A stretch of DNA of 64,000 bases from Setaria digitata (taxonomy: Eukaryota; Nematoda; Chromadorea; Rhabditida; Setariidae): NCBI GenBank assembly GCA_003640385.1, contig RCAB01000121.1, forward strand, positions 1 through 64,000. The letters are read 5' to 3'. Shown piece after piece: positions 51,301 through 64,000 of the stretch (positions within the stretch are counted from its first letter, which is position 1; each line of letters starts with the position of its first letter). Both the position numbers and the translations under genes were made by a program. The notes under the pieces were generated by a model that made no database searches, was not told the origin of the DNA, and saw nothing but the letters and a program-made list of their open reading frames with translations.

Positions 51301-53768
51301 GAAGAGATAACAGGTATTTCTGTCAAATAAAAATTCATAAATGCATTAATTGGAAGTCATTTAATAAATAGCTCGGAAAGTCGTCAACAGTAATAAAAAA
51401 TGAAAAAAGAAGACAGATTCACACTTGTTTGGTAACAAATTTGACGACGACTCAAGAGAAGCTGTTGAATTTGCTACCGTTTGATAGAATGGCTTAAAAT
51501 TCCAGATCCTAGGTCTGTTGATTTTCAATTTCCAATAGTCATTCAGATCTTCAAGCAAGACTAAAAAGCTACTCATTCTCGAGCCGGAATTTGATTCATT
51601 TTTAATGTCTTTTTAGATTTTGCTTTTGAAGTATTAGGAAACAACTGCAAATTATTTGAACGAATGTAATACAAAAATTAAATTTGACACTTTGTGTGTG
51701 GTTTGAATTCATTATTTGCCATTTGCCTCTTTTTGTGCTTTTAAAATCTGTCTAAGTAGAATGGCCTAGCAAAGGCGATCGAGCAGGTAGCTAAATAACA
51801 GGTGGTATTTCTAAAGAAACAAACTGTCAATGATCAACAAAATTGTGAAATTTTTAATTTTATACAAATAGTGCAGCTTACATAAATAAATATGCCTGAT
51901 GAATATCTGCGACTACTTTAGAAAGAAATTATAAATTAATGACTGATTTAACTGATAAGGCAAATTAAAAAGATCAGTCATTTTTAGGCACTTATCACCC
52001 AGTCTAATTTGTTCATACAGCACTTGTCACATTTCTGAAATCGAAAAAAACTGAAAATTTCAGCTTCATCTTAATAGTACCATTGAATTTAGTGAGCAAC
52101 AAAGCTATACCTACGAACGAGGACATAAATTCATAGATTGCTTTTCAGCGAACATTTACATCGTTATATTGTTTCTCATATCTAAAAAAAAAAAAAAGCA
52201 TAATTTAACTAGTTACTGATAATCGAAGAATACTGTTAGATAAAATTTAATAATGAAATTATTGATAGTCACATAAGACTTAAAGAAATTTTAGCATCAT
52301 TTCAAAACTTAAAAATGCTCTGGCTAATAATTTATTTTATGACGTGAGAGATTTCACGACATTTATCATAAACTTTAAATGGCATTTTTATTTAACGTAG
52401 GTAATAGTAGTAATAGTAACTAATAACATGGCAGCAATAATTAATAGCAGTAATATTCGATAAAAATAATTCGTATTAATAACAGTAATTAATAACAATA
52501 ATAATTGATAATAATAATAATAATTAACAGCAATAATAATTACTCAATAGCAATAATAATTAATAATAATAATAATAACTAATAACAATAATAAAATAAT
52601 TAGAACCAATAGTAATTGATAGCGGCGATAATTGATAACAATGCTAATTAACAGCAATGATATTTGATAACAATAATAACTAATAAGCATCACAATTAAC
52701 AGCGATAATAATTAATATCAGCAATAATAATGTCAATTAATAACAATATTAATTAGAAAAAATATTGATAAACAGTAACAACTAAGTTAATAATGATAAT
52801 ACTAACAATAATAATAGTAATAATAAAACTATTAATTGTAACAATTAAAAAGTACTGGCTACAGTTTTTTTATATTAACTGATAATGAATGGTTTTTTTA
52901 AAACGAGTCTCTTTCACTTTTCAAATATGGAAGTGCGAATTTTGTGGTAAATGGGCAGCACAGTAGCAGAATCGATTTTGCAACAATCTTCCTAATTATC
53001 TCTTTGGAAGTTCAAACTAAGTGCCAAGAGGTAGGGTAAATAAGTACTGCTTTGATTTCTGCAACAAAAGAGAAAGCAAATTCCAAGAATTCAGATTTAA
53101 ATTTATCAAGCAATTTTGTGAATGAGTGCAAAATAGTTAAAGAAATACAACAATAAAATACCTTGATGGAAAGCGATTTTTGCTAGTTGCTAATTTAAAA
53201 ACTTCACAATCTAGCCTTATATTTTTACTTAATTTTACATTTATAGATATTTTAAGAATTAAGAATATGTTTGAACAATGAAAGAATTTCGCTCATCAGT
53301 TTCGAAAACTTCAATCATTCTTGCATTATTGGATCGATTTCTGATTGTTCTAAAGTCCTGGATTAAGAAAGGATGTGACAAATGTGAACGCATTAGGTAG
53401 TATCCATACACACTTTGTGGATTTACAATACGACTGCAGGAATAGACTGACCTGAATTCCTGATATCACAATATTAAAATATGTCGTAATTCATCCATTT
53501 AGAAGAGAAGTCGTTCATCGCCTGTGGAACACTTACTCCATTTGATTCTGTTCTCGGAAGAGCTTCTCTTTTCTCCAAATTCTAACTTTTTTCCTTCCAT
53601 TGAAGCATTTTTTTCTAGTTTTTATTATTTCAGGAATGTTTCATTCTGGAATTTTTTCATTCGATGCATACTTTTCAGTGCATTGAAAAATGCATGTAAA
53701 ATCATCGAACTGCAATTTTGCTTCTAAATAAAATTCAAAATTCAAGTATTTCAGAATCTCGAAAAACA
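45313..53768. other. Gene-poor interval with AAT-rich array
   Basis: About 8.5 kb with no convincing gene. It should include the CAP gene promoter at its left end. Near 48,030-48,600 the sequence is less AT-rich and two frames are open for about 30 codons, but no consistent exons were found. A degenerate AAT array is at about 52,400-52,850. Homopolymers are frequent. Confidence 0.55.
52400..52850. repeat. Degenerate AAT/ATA trinucleotide array
   Basis: About 450 bases made largely of AAT, ATA and CAATAATAATTAATA-like units with interruptions such as AACAGCAATAAT. It looks like an old, decayed trinucleotide microsatellite. Confidence 0.8.
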
Positions 53769-55366
53769 ATGTTTTCAAAGCTACCTTTGGTCTCATTAAT
53801 TATCGCTATTTTCGTCATCATTTGCAGTGGCGAACAAAAGGTTCCTACAGGAAATTCCAATTTTCTCATTCCTCTCAATAATTTATTTTTAATTTTTCTT
53901 TCTCATTCCAGTTGCACAATGATGCAAACATACTGCAATCACTCACTGATACACCTCTTCCCATTGCATCATATCATATCAATAGCATATCACCATGCAT
54001 CATGAGTTAAAGATAAAGTGATACTCAGAAATATTCGTATCGATTGATCGATTCCGCACTTACAGCTATCAGTACAGCACCTTTTTATCAAGATCAGCAT
54101 TAGATAATTTTATCACAAAGAAGGTAACTTTCTTGACGCAACAATATGTAGGGGAAATGCGGCTATCCGGAAACAGATTACACGCCATGTGTCACGAGGA
54201 GCAGAGCTGACATATTGTTCCAGCAGTGCTGCCAGCTGTACCTACCGGAAGGCTGTCATGATTTATGTCAGTACGAAACTGAAGAGATTGCATCTCGAAA
54301 TTTGGTGCGATATAATTTGCTTATTGGTTAATTAATTAATGAAACAATATAAAGATAATTATCAAGTGGTATTATTAGTATAGCATTAGATGATTCAGTG
54401 TCAATTACTCACGCCAATTTCAGGTTTTAATAAAATAAAAATTGCTTTTGTTTTTGCTAAACCACTTCGATGGTTTTCGTAAAAAAAAAAAAAAAGATGA
54501 TTTGATTGAAAGAAATTCTCTCCACTAATTATCGACATATTTGTATAGTTTTTTTTTTTTTTTTATATCAGTTGCATAAAAATTTATAATATTTTGTAGT
54601 ACATTTAGTGAAAAAAAAAAATTTTTTTTCAGCTGATGGAAATAATTGGATCTAAAAGATGTGACCTAAAGCATATCAGCGCTGTGCTTTATTGCGCCTC
54701 ACAAAATCAGGCAAAATTTTAATTCTTTGCTGCTGAAATATGTTTAAGCAAAGTGGATAATTTGTGCTGTAAAAAAAAAAAAAAAAAAAAAAAAAAACAG
54801 ATGGAAATTGTAAAGAATTCAAAAAGTTCCCATCAGCAGATCATATTTTGTACAGTGATCATTTTTTAACTTCTTATTCCAATCTACAACTTAAGAACTT
54901 ATTCCAATTTTTGGGCAAACTTGAATTCTCAGTGCTTCTCACTTTCTCCTTTATCTCTTCCAGTAGAGTTATTGCATTTAATGAAAGCATAAGATAGCAA
55001 CATTTAACATTTTCAGTGCTTAGTAATAAAGACTTCTAGCTAGCAAATAGAAGTGCCGATGCTAAAGCAACAGTTCTTAAGCATAGCTTCCTTGAAAAAG
55101 TAAATTTAAAAAAGTTTAATTTTCTTTAAGTAAAAAAAAAAAAGGAATTAAAATCAGTTGCAAAGAGCTCTCTATTGCAGGATAATCGGAAATGCTGTGC
55201 TCATTTGAATTTAGCAGATAGTAAGCTTGGTGTCGGTAATCGTTGCTTACGATTCTGTGATCCAGCAGGACAGGGAATTAATACGATCAGTAAAAGTGAT
55301 GCAACATGTCTGTTTAATTGGAATGTAATATTATTCTGCCATCAAAGTGGCATCCCACTAGATTAA
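53769..55366 (+). CDS. Secreted DB-module protein, 162 aa
   Basis: DB modules are cysteine-rich extracellular domains largely confined to nematodes; their function is mostly unknown. Exons 53769-53840, 54152-54304, 54633-54710 and 55181-55366 join in phase. The first encodes a signal peptide (MFSKLPLVSLIIAIFVIICSG) and begins about 13 bases after a TTTCAG acceptor suited to trans-splicing. The DB pattern is complete: FQQCCQLYLPEGCHDLCQYE, then RCDLKHISAVLYCA, RKCCAHLNLA, RCLRFCDPAG and CLFNWNVILFCHQSG. The third intron appears to begin with GC rather than GT (CAG|GCAAAA); no GT nearby keeps the frame, and the junction NQ-DNRKCC matches the family. The first donor (GTTCCT) is also weak. AATAAA is at 55525-55530. 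Confidence 0.9.
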
Positions 55367-55524
55367 TTAGCATCCTGCAATTAACAAAGTTTAGAAACTA
55401 TTTTCGTCCTACCGGAATGCTTGTATATTTCAGGTACTCTCATGCATTTAATTCTATACTTTATTAACTTCTGTATTATAATCAGTTCGAAAGCACACAT
55501 ATAAAAGGTGCATAAGTTATAATT

Positions 55525-55530
55525 AATAAA
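55525..55530 (+). terminator. Poly-A signal of the DB gene
   Basis: AATAAA about 160 bases after the stop codon. Confidence 0.45.
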
Positions 55531-57202
55531 CAGCTGTTGTCATATTAGCACATCAAATTCTACTTTAAACCGATCTTATTTCAAAGTTCTTTCTGCTTTT
55601 TTCTTCAAAAGATACTCTAAGGAACTGAATAAAACATATGAAAATTTTCGAAATACTGTAATGAAATAGGTGTATTTCAATATGGCTAACTCAAAATTAG
55701 TTGAAACGCAACTGCATTTATCATTAATTCTTTAAAAAACGAATATATAATAACATGCAAATCTTCCACCAAAAAAAAAAAAAAAAATGATGTATTAGAT
55801 TCAAATTAATAGTCGATAGCGACCGATTGAAATGTAACAAGACTCCCTTCTTAAATGCGTTGATTGAGGAAAGTATTTAGATATTAATACCGATAATTCA
55901 AATTACATTCATTAATAGTGCACGGATTCAAAACTAATTCGGCTACACAATATTTCTCACGCTGATATCTTGACTAAATTTTGCCATTAGAAAAAAAAAA
56001 GTTTTAATTGCTGACTTTAGAACCTGAGTTTTGATGAATTTTTGAATTGAAGTACACGGTGTATAAGAAGCAATGAAGGCTCCAGTAGCAGAAGTTTTGT
56101 TCAGCTCTGTCCCTCCTCTTCAATCTATTCAGTTAATTGGATTGGTATAAAAGCAAATCTGAGATATATTTTTGCCACAATAGCATGTTTTACCAAAATA
56201 AATAAGAGAACTACAAGCGTTATTATTGTTATATCACAAATCGAAATTTATAACAGCAACGACGATTCATATCAACCAAAATTTAAACCAAAAAAAAAAA
56301 AAGAAATAAAAACAATCGCACAATACTCAGCGATGTTATAACAAATAAACTGGCCACAGTAATCAAAACATATACTCGTCGTCTGGATGCAAATAACACA
56401 TACAAATAGTGGCTGAAACTAAAAAAAAAAAAAGAAAACCACAAGTGCATAAGTAAATTTTTTCAATTGAAGCAAAAAAAAAAAAAAAATGACTGAACGA
56501 ATAACATTAGACGAGCAGCATAAGAATAACCAGAAATTAGAATTCAATTCATTTTCACAGAGGACATACAGTATAACGGTAATAAACGTATACATTGATT
56601 ATGAAGGCAGGTTACTCTACTTTCATGATTTTCAAATAGATACAACTATAACATAGTTCCGAGAAGGTATAGTAATATATCGTCATATGCAACTATTAAA
56701 AATTTAAGTTGAACTTTTGTTCAGTTTGAAATAGTTATCCCCAGTAATGACCACTGAAATCTAGGTGGATTCCTAAACCATATCTATGTATAAAATCATT
56801 TGGTCACCGGACAGCGCTGAAGACTAATAAATAACAATCTATAGGTATAATTCTCCCTATGTCTAAAAAAAATCATTTTTGACATTAATTCAATAAGAAA
56901 TGTAAGCCACGGGAAAGGAACCAAGTTTGAAATTTGAATCTAAATTCTCCTCCATTCAGAAAATCTATAATTTCATCCACTTTGTGAAATTTTTAAGTTA
57001 AAATATGAGGATACATTTGGTAGAGCAAATAATCCTTCTAACGAATTCAAAGAACACTAATATATCTAGAGAATTTCAAATGTACGAAATCCACGGGATA
57101 TATTTGAAAAAAGTACAATTCTTATATAAACTTTAAAATCATCTAAACTAATCTATCTGAGCACCACTATTCTCCGGTGCTTCGACACGTTTCGTGATTC
57201 CT

Positions 57203-57231
57203 ATAAATAAATAAATAAATAAATAAATAAA
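57203..57231. repeat. AAAT tetranucleotide microsatellite
   Basis: About seven tandem ATAA units in intergenic sequence. Confidence 0.85.
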
Positions 57232-58348
57232 TCGACTGCACTGTCTTATTCAGAAAGCAAACAAAATTAATTTCAACTCCACTCAAACTGATGGGAAACC
57301 GCATCCAGAGAATACACGGAAGAGATAAAAATCATTTTCACCCTGCAAATGACTGACAATAAAAGATCGATTTAATAGCAATTTGTTTTATGAGGAATTG
57401 TACATCTAAGACTGCCACTGGAATTAAAATAATGCCCAAATGACATGGATAACTGAAATTACTTATGGAAAGTGATTTGTGCACAATGGTCCAACATGTA
57501 ATAAAGCTGTACCGGAAGAGAACTGCATACACTGGATGCAGTGGTGAAGGAAAAAACTACCCTATGCTCATGACAAGGTCGATAGCTCTCAGCAATGTGA
57601 CCTGGAAAAACAAAAATGCATACATTTGGCATAACAAATAATGAAGAGAACACACGTAGGAATAGAATCAAACACTGAAAAAAAAAAATGAATTTCATGG
57701 AAACGCCATTGCCAAAAATGCGTTATATGAAGAAAGTATGATAAAATGCTAAGAGGAGCAAATTAAGCAATACAAGTAAATATATATTAAGGACGCAGAG
57801 AAAAGAATTCGGAAGGCACATGCAAAAGAAAAAATCCACGGAATCAAGAACAGCGATGACAGAGAGTCAACTTTAAAAAGCATTGACCTTCTTCAGCTAA
57901 AAAGACCAGGAAGATTAAAACATGTCTGTAGTGGCAGCATCTTAAATTAACTGGTCTTTCTTTAAAATTATCATATTATTAGGCAGATAAGCAGACTTTA
58001 TGCTTTGTAACTTAAAAAAAAAAAAAATACTGTTTTTATTCTGTTTTCTTTCTTTTTTTGGAGTCTATTGAACTTTGACTGTTCACTCCCCACTAGAAAA
58101 AGTGAACGAGTAGGTTTCAAGAAGGCAAATCGCAATAAACCCGCTGGATTACTTTACCTGAACGAAAAGTAAAAAAAAAAAAAATAAAATAAAATAAAAT
58201 TAGAAAAGGAGAATAAAGAAGAAGGAATATATGACTACTCTGTATCGAGAAAGACTTCTGAGGCAAAAAAGGCAAAAAAAAAAGCGAATCGTAGTGTAAC
58301 ACTGAATTGGGCAGGACGAACCGAGCTGCACAGTTAACGTATTCATTA

Positions 58349-61300
58349 TTACTCTTTACGAAGTTTTTGACGTCGATTACAAAACCACACACGAACTACC
58401 TGCAATAAATGAGCGACTGCTTCAATAGAAAATGCAAAAGGGAAACCGAATAAATATAAAACGATTACAAGTTACATCGTTATATGGTTATATGCTTACA
58501 AGTAAGGAACAGTAAATATTAAACTATCAACAAAAAAAAAATAAACCGATTTACTCCAAATGATTAAGCCTACCTAAACCAACTTATCAGTAATAACTGT
58601 TTGATGAATTACAATGACGACAAAGTTTTCCCCACGCAAGCATTGACCAAAATAACTCACATCTCGATCTAGCCCTACCAATTCGGCAATTTCCGCCATC
58701 CTGTCGTGATCCGGACGTGGATTCATATCAAAGTAAGCATCCAATGCAGAACGCTGTGCCAGATCTAAGTTAGTTCGCTTTCGACGTTTCTTAAGTGGGA
58801 CACCAGCACCTGAACTGCATACAATAGATCCATTTGGTGATGGTGATTCGTCGCTTGGCATTTTGTTCCCACTACTAACATTGACGCTCATCATTGAACT
58901 TGATTTGTTATTATTTAGCGGCAAATGTATAACAGATGTTGGATACTGAAAAGAAATTTCATATTCATACCTGCCAAACATTTCTTCGAAAGTTTTAGTT
59001 ATGTTCTCAGTAAGCTGGCATTTTTAACAAACATATCAATCTGTCTATAATATCTTCATAGTATATCTTCAGCAACACAGTTTTGCGCTAGTTCTTTACA
59101 AAGAACAAACGAGGAACCTATAAAATATTCACCCATGCTGTTGTAAGAGATAAATAGAAAAGAGAACAAGCACTTTCGGTGAGAAATGAGAAATCAAGTA
59201 TGATCAAAAAACAGGTAAATTATACCATTTAAAAGATGTTTCAATGAAGTCATCTTCGCGTAACACAATATTAAACTGCCCTTCCTAGCAAACGACGAGC
59301 TTACTAGCAGACGACGAGCTTGTTTGAAACCTAATTTTCTTTTTTAACTTTCTTGTAAAATATGTTTTTATTGCGTAGAAAAAATTTTAATGTAAAAAAA
59401 TAAGATTAAAAACTTGAATGAATATATCTAAAAACTGCAGGAGAAGAAAAGTGTTTGAAGAATCATGAACAGGCAACTTTATGAAAAGAAACTGAAGAAA
59501 CTTTTAGAAGCTATATACTGAGAATGGACAACTCACTTTTAATTTGAAGTAATGGAAGATGACATAAAACAAATGACAAAAAGAATGATATGCACATTAG
59601 CAAATACCAATTACTACCTTTTTTTTATACAAATTGGAATGCGAACGGAAGGTTCCATAAAACTTCCATTTCAGTACATTTAATAGCATTTTCAAACGAA
59701 AAATTTTCATTTCCACAGATGGTTGCTCAAAACAATAGAATGAAGCCACTAATAAAAAAAGAAAAGAATTCCTCCGATAATCAACTAGCCCTGTCAGTTC
59801 CTAGCAGGAAAATGGGACCTAAACCCCTACAGCCGAGCGATGAATGAAATAGAACACAATGATGAAAAAAAAAAACTGATAGTAATCAATCGCAAGACAA
59901 AATTTGAAGTATCAGCAAATTAGTGCTGAGTAAACATACTGAGAGAATGTGGAAATACTTTTTACTCCAGGTTCTCTCAACTGGACAAGTTCGGCAAATA
60001 GAATAAACGAACTTGTGGAGTAGGTTCCTTGGAGGGCGCATCCAAAAGATCACTGATTGTAGCACCGTTCGCCAATGCCGCTTCCGCATCCTCTAACCAT
60101 TCCTTTAGCAAAGGCCGTAATTTGCACATGTTTTTGAAGGATAAATTTAGTGCTTCAAAACGTGAGATGGTTGTTTGGGAAAAATCAGTACCATAACGGC
60201 GTCCAAGAGCGAGACCAACATCACCTTGCGTAAAGCCTATAACCAATTGAAATAGCCAAGTTTAATTCAAATTCCGGATTCCTAATTTCTTACAAAGTTC
60301 AATTTAAAAATTTCTATCTCCACTGAAAAAACGCTACAGCCTCCTCTCGAATAATGAAACATATAACTCCAGCATCATCTGCTCAAAAAAAAAAATCATC
60401 ACGTCTTGTCAAAATTCTCTATGAGGAAGATAACCTAAACCTAACCGAACTTGATGCGCTGTTTTTTGAATGTTTGAGCAAAATTTTCTAGTTCGTCCAA
60501 GTCAATCTTTTCTTCCTTAGTAATTGCACGTGCTGCACTGCTCAAAGTCTGGAATCGATGCGTTAAATAAATATACCAGATTAAAATGCGAGGTATGCAG
60601 AAACCACTAGGATCTCCATAAACCTGATTAATCTCTTTAAAATTTGTCATGCTGAAAATTCAATTTCCATACCTTATTATGAAAATATGAACCAGATGCA
60701 TTAAATTCAAGAGCTAAGTAATCAGTCTGAGATAAATACGAAAGAGGAACCTCTTCGTTTGCACGCCTTTTCACGTTTAGCTTCACGTCACTGATTTTAC
60801 ATCTAACTGCTTTATTCGACTGTCGTTTTGAATCACCCAGCTGCAAGAAATGCAAATTGTTGCTGAAGCAAAGCAAAATAACATGAAATTTGCTAAGGAG
60901 AGACTTGCAGCCTTGTACAATAACCATAACAATTTGGTAATGAGAAAAAAAAGGAATAAAAATAATAGACATAAGAGCTACACATATCTTCGAAAAAAAA
61001 AATCATGTAAGAGGCTAGATAACTACAAGCTGATTCTTAGTGTGGGTTGCTTAATATGCGGAACTTTTTGTTGGGAGAGAAAATAACCAAACAAGTGATG
61101 AGAAAATAAGTAAATCAATTAATAAAAGTTTTGAAAAAATGAAAAAAATGAATAAAAGTTAAGCAAATTAACATTTTCGACTGCTGGTGTTGTTTTTCCA
61201 TTGTGTGTAGAACGATCCCCTAAACATCGATCATGCTTTTTGACGATTCCATCATCATCATCATTAAAAAAGATGTTTGGTGTACTGGTTACGACTATTT

Positions 61301-64000
61301 CTGCTGTAGCAGACGTTGATGGAATCGCAGATGATTTCTGCTTATGACTGTTCATAATATCGGCCCCAATTATGTCACCACCATTTGCAGATGTAATCCC
61401 TACAAATCCATATTTTACAAAATTCGAATGTTTATTTCATTAAAAAACCTCAGAACATTTACAGAACAAATCAATTTTTTTTCACATTTGGCTACTTTTT
61501 TTCTGCAGTCAATAACTTTATAAATAGGCTTTTAGAAAAAGATTTTATGGTAAAAAATCAAACAGACAAGAAAAGAAATAAACCTAGTAGGTCTCGTATC
61601 GTTCCTGCAGCTGTAGCAGCAGCAGCCGCTTCGAGGAGCAGCATATTTGCATTTTGCTGCTGATCAACATTCAACAAATCTATAAATTACTGCCAAAACT
61701 TGGAAGTGAACGAATTCAAAGAATTCAAACAATTAAAACTGAAATATGAACTTCCAAATGGAATTAAAAAGAAATACATTATGAAAAGAGGAAAGCCGCA
61801 AAAATTAGCCATGCACAAAAATAACAAACTACGGAATTACGAGAAAATGCAAAGCAAACAAGCATGAATATCGGACTAAACAGAACTAAGGTGCAATTTG
61901 CAGACCAGTACACAACATTTAAGTGTCTATTGGTGTAGCCACTTCAAAGAATTGTTATGTTATTTTTTTCATTTTTCACTTTCTTTTTTTTTTTTTCAAA
62001 AATAATGCAGGAACATCTACATTAGTATCCCCTCTCTCCAAATTACTCCTTTGGACCGAGATACTACAGGTCTGAAAGGAAGATGAAGAATAGATAAATG
62101 CAAGACGTGACGGACAACCCAAATCAACTTAGTGTTTTTATCTAAATCTTCCCATGATTCTCCAAATGATTATGAATTTCTATGCTTTCACTGGTTCCTC
62201 CTCTCCGAACGATAAACATTATCAAATGTTTTCAGTATCGCTTTTTTAAATTCTTTCCATTCCCAAATACTGACACTACTGGCAATTGAAGATCCCTTTT
62301 AAGTATAAAGGATAAGGTATAAAACGTTACCTACCGGTAAAGCACGAATTATTACCACAACCGTCCCATGAATGACACATTGTCATGACTAAACCGTTAT
62401 TTTATCTCTAGCAATATACAAATTGAAGGATTGGAGTTCAAATTATAGCCGCTTTAACCAACTATTTAAAGAAATAATGGGTAAAAATTTGCATTCTTTT
62501 GAATTTTTATTCGTCTTTATCTTACAAGATAAGCTAGTAAAGAGGCCCTCATACCACTTTAGCACATAATATTGCATATATCGAACGACAGTTACGCTAA
62601 GTTATCCAAAAAATGAATCCATGATCGATATTTTAAAGAGATAGGATAGGGATTCTATGTGAAACACAAGAGTTAATTCCAAAGAAATACTGATACATCA
62701 CAAATCCTAATTACTCTAAATTAATTCCTCTCAATATCATATATGTTTTAGAATATGATCATAATGGAGGCAGCAGCTGTACTAATTGAGACTAATAACT
62801 GCCAATAATATTTGCGTATTCTTTACTTCTCATAAAACTCCTTAAACGACTAACAGGTAATATAGGTAACACGCAAACAAAAAATATTTTAATCCTAATA
62901 AGAGAATGGCTATAGGTTAAGTGTAACTGCATGCAAATAGGAAAATAAAGCATTAAAAGCAGTTAAAAACACATACCATCATTGGTACAACATTGTGACG
63001 TTTTGGTTATCAATTCAGCCGAATGATTTAGCAGCAGCGTTCCACATGCAGGTAGCATAGCTTCGTTTGCTGAAGCGGATGGTGGTGGGATAAGTGGTTT
63101 TAATGTTTCATACTGCGGAGAGGGTGTTTCACGAACGTCCACGAATTCGGCCGGCTCTGGTATTAACTCAGATGCAATCGGTTCAACGAACTCAAAAGAT
63201 GCTTTCAGATGCAATGAGTTCGTCGATGATGCAGCTGGTGAAGGAGCATCATTAATAAATAGCTCGGGTGTTGTTGCACTGATCCGTGGCAAACTTGCTG
63301 TTTTTAGTAACACGCTGTCATACGGCTCTATAATATTTCACAAAACTCTTCACAATTTTAAGGATTTACGTCTTCCCATTACTTCTCTAAAAACAATTTA
63401 GAACTATTCAAAACATCCAACAGTAACTAGAATAAGCACTGTTTCAAATTCGTGTTTTATTAGAGTAACTTCAACTATGAATGAGAGAGTCCATCGCTAT
63501 AACTGATATATATTAAGAACTCATTAAGAAACATGCATTCGGTAGAATGACACTTTAAAAGTTCGTGCAATTATCCCCCACTGATGCAAGCACATGTGCA
63601 GAATCACCACTGCATAAATTACTTGAATGTTAAAAGGTCATGAGAAAGCATGCATTTCGCAACAAAAGTATTCCAAGCAAGTTTGACCTACAGTTAAAAG
63701 TAGCGGAAGAAAGATTACAAAAACAATGAAGACATGAAGTAAAGAGGACGAGAGAAGCAGAAGATGATAGTGGATTACAAGCAAAACATGCTCATTAAGC
63801 AGAAATATTTGTAATTCATGAAAATATGAAACTGAACATACTGTCGGTAAGAGTAGAGGCGCATGGGACGCCCAAGGAAGATGATAAGCCAGCAGCTGAG
63901 AGAGATGCAAGCATTTCAGGAGTGATGAAGGCATTTGCTCCATCTGTCCCGGCAGCTACAAATGTATCTTTTGATAACGACAATTTCAAAATCTTCGGAC
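58349..64000 (-). CDS. ceh-18: POU-homeobox transcription factor, CEH-18-like (5' end beyond window)
   Basis: Nuclear DNA-binding regulator with a bipartite POU domain. Nine exons join in phase: 64000(partial)-63842, 63327-62977, 61679-61584, 61399-61173, 60840-60673, 60548-60446, 60236-60013, 58945-58661, 58399-58349, about 554 residues in the window. The N-terminal part is low-complexity, with an alanine run ([13 protein letters not shown]) and an acidic run (FNDDDDG). The POU-specific domain spans exons 6 and 7 ([66 protein letters not shown]). A linker of about 85 residues leads to the homeodomain ([20 protein letters not shown] ... [18 protein letters not shown]), and the protein ends right after it. 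The homeodomain fits neither the UNC-86 class nor the CEH-6 class, so by elimination among worm POU genes it is CEH-18-like; in C. elegans that factor acts in gonadal sheath cells and oocyte control. The POU family is certain, the ortholog call less so. Confidence 0.9.

Larger units (their letters stand above)
55367..58348. other. Intergenic region between convergent DB and POU genes
   Basis: About 3 kb holding both 3' UTRs, an AAAT microsatellite near 57,203-57,231 and many A-runs. An 80-codon minus-strand open frame at 57459-57698 starts with a hydrophobic stretch but has no partner exons or family similarity, so it is not called. Confidence 0.5.

Noticed and set aside
51361..51576. Minus-strand open frame of 71 codons
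   Set aside because: No partner exons, no recognisable domain; isolated in gene-poor DNA.
57459..57698. Minus-strand open frame with hydrophobic start
   Set aside because: Resembles a signal peptide only because of a T-rich tract; no downstream exons or family pattern.
58379..58945. Reading the homeodomain exon through its donor to make a truncated POU protein
   Set aside because: The donor GTGAGT at 58660 and the exon 58399-58349 restore the full [11 protein letters not shown] recognition helix.
1..64000. Bacterial endosymbiont inserts, transposons, tRNA or rRNA genes
   Set aside because: Looked for long GC-typical bacterial frames, transposase-like motifs, terminal repeats and tRNA T-loop patterns by eye; none was convincing. 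A database scan could still find small ones.

Overview
The window reads as AT-rich eukaryotic DNA from a nematode, most likely a spirurid or filarial worm. The evidence is gene structure (many short exons, TTTCAG/TTTTAG acceptors, an acceptor within about 20 bases of several start codons as expected for spliced-leader trans-splicing, many long A/T homopolymers) and content (a DB-module secreted protein, a CAP protein with ShK domains, a POU gene of the CEH-18 type). All gene models were built by hand: splice sites and reading phase were followed exon by exon. The genus is not determined. There is no sign of bacterial DNA, rRNA, tRNA, CRISPR or a recognisable transposon.

Layout. (1) 1-7343, minus: the 5' eighteen exons of a large secreted/cell-surface EGF plus laminin-G protein of Crumbs type, running off the left edge. 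(2) 7344-15005: long gene-poor stretch with a possible exon block near 8.6-9.3 kb, a perfect DR1 nuclear-receptor site, an AT palindrome and a 40-bp duplication. (3) 15006-16781, plus: a six-exon secreted CULT-domain protein (the thalidomide-binding fold of cereblon) with its signal peptide on a separate small exon. (4) 17934-19713, plus, and 20356-21815, minus: two convergent genes for unrecognised membrane proteins, separated by a 153-bp tandem duplication. (5) 22956-24181, minus, and 24904-27963, plus: a small probable mitochondrial protein and a short ORP1/ORP2-type oxysterol-binding-related protein, head to head across an E-box-containing region. (6) 27964-35449: no convincing gene; one of two single-N contig joins lies here. 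(7) 35450-39048, plus: a complete secreted or membrane-anchored alpha carbonic anhydrase. (8) 40291-41000, minus: an unrecognised 133-residue one-TM protein; 42148-45312, minus: a CAP protein with two C-terminal ShK domains. (9) 45313-53768: gene-poor, with a degenerate AAT array. (10) 53769-55366, plus: a DB-module protein. (11) 58349-64000, minus: a POU-homeobox gene, probably ceh-18, running off the right edge.

Most products enter the secretory pathway or sit in membranes (Crumbs-like, CULT, two unknown membrane proteins, carbonic anhydrase, CAP-ShK, DB); the ORP is a lipid-transfer protein and the POU protein a nuclear regulator. I see no operon-like packing and no evidence that the genes form one pathway. 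The most interesting items are the secreted CULT protein with its intact three-tryptophan pocket and the unrecognised membrane genes.
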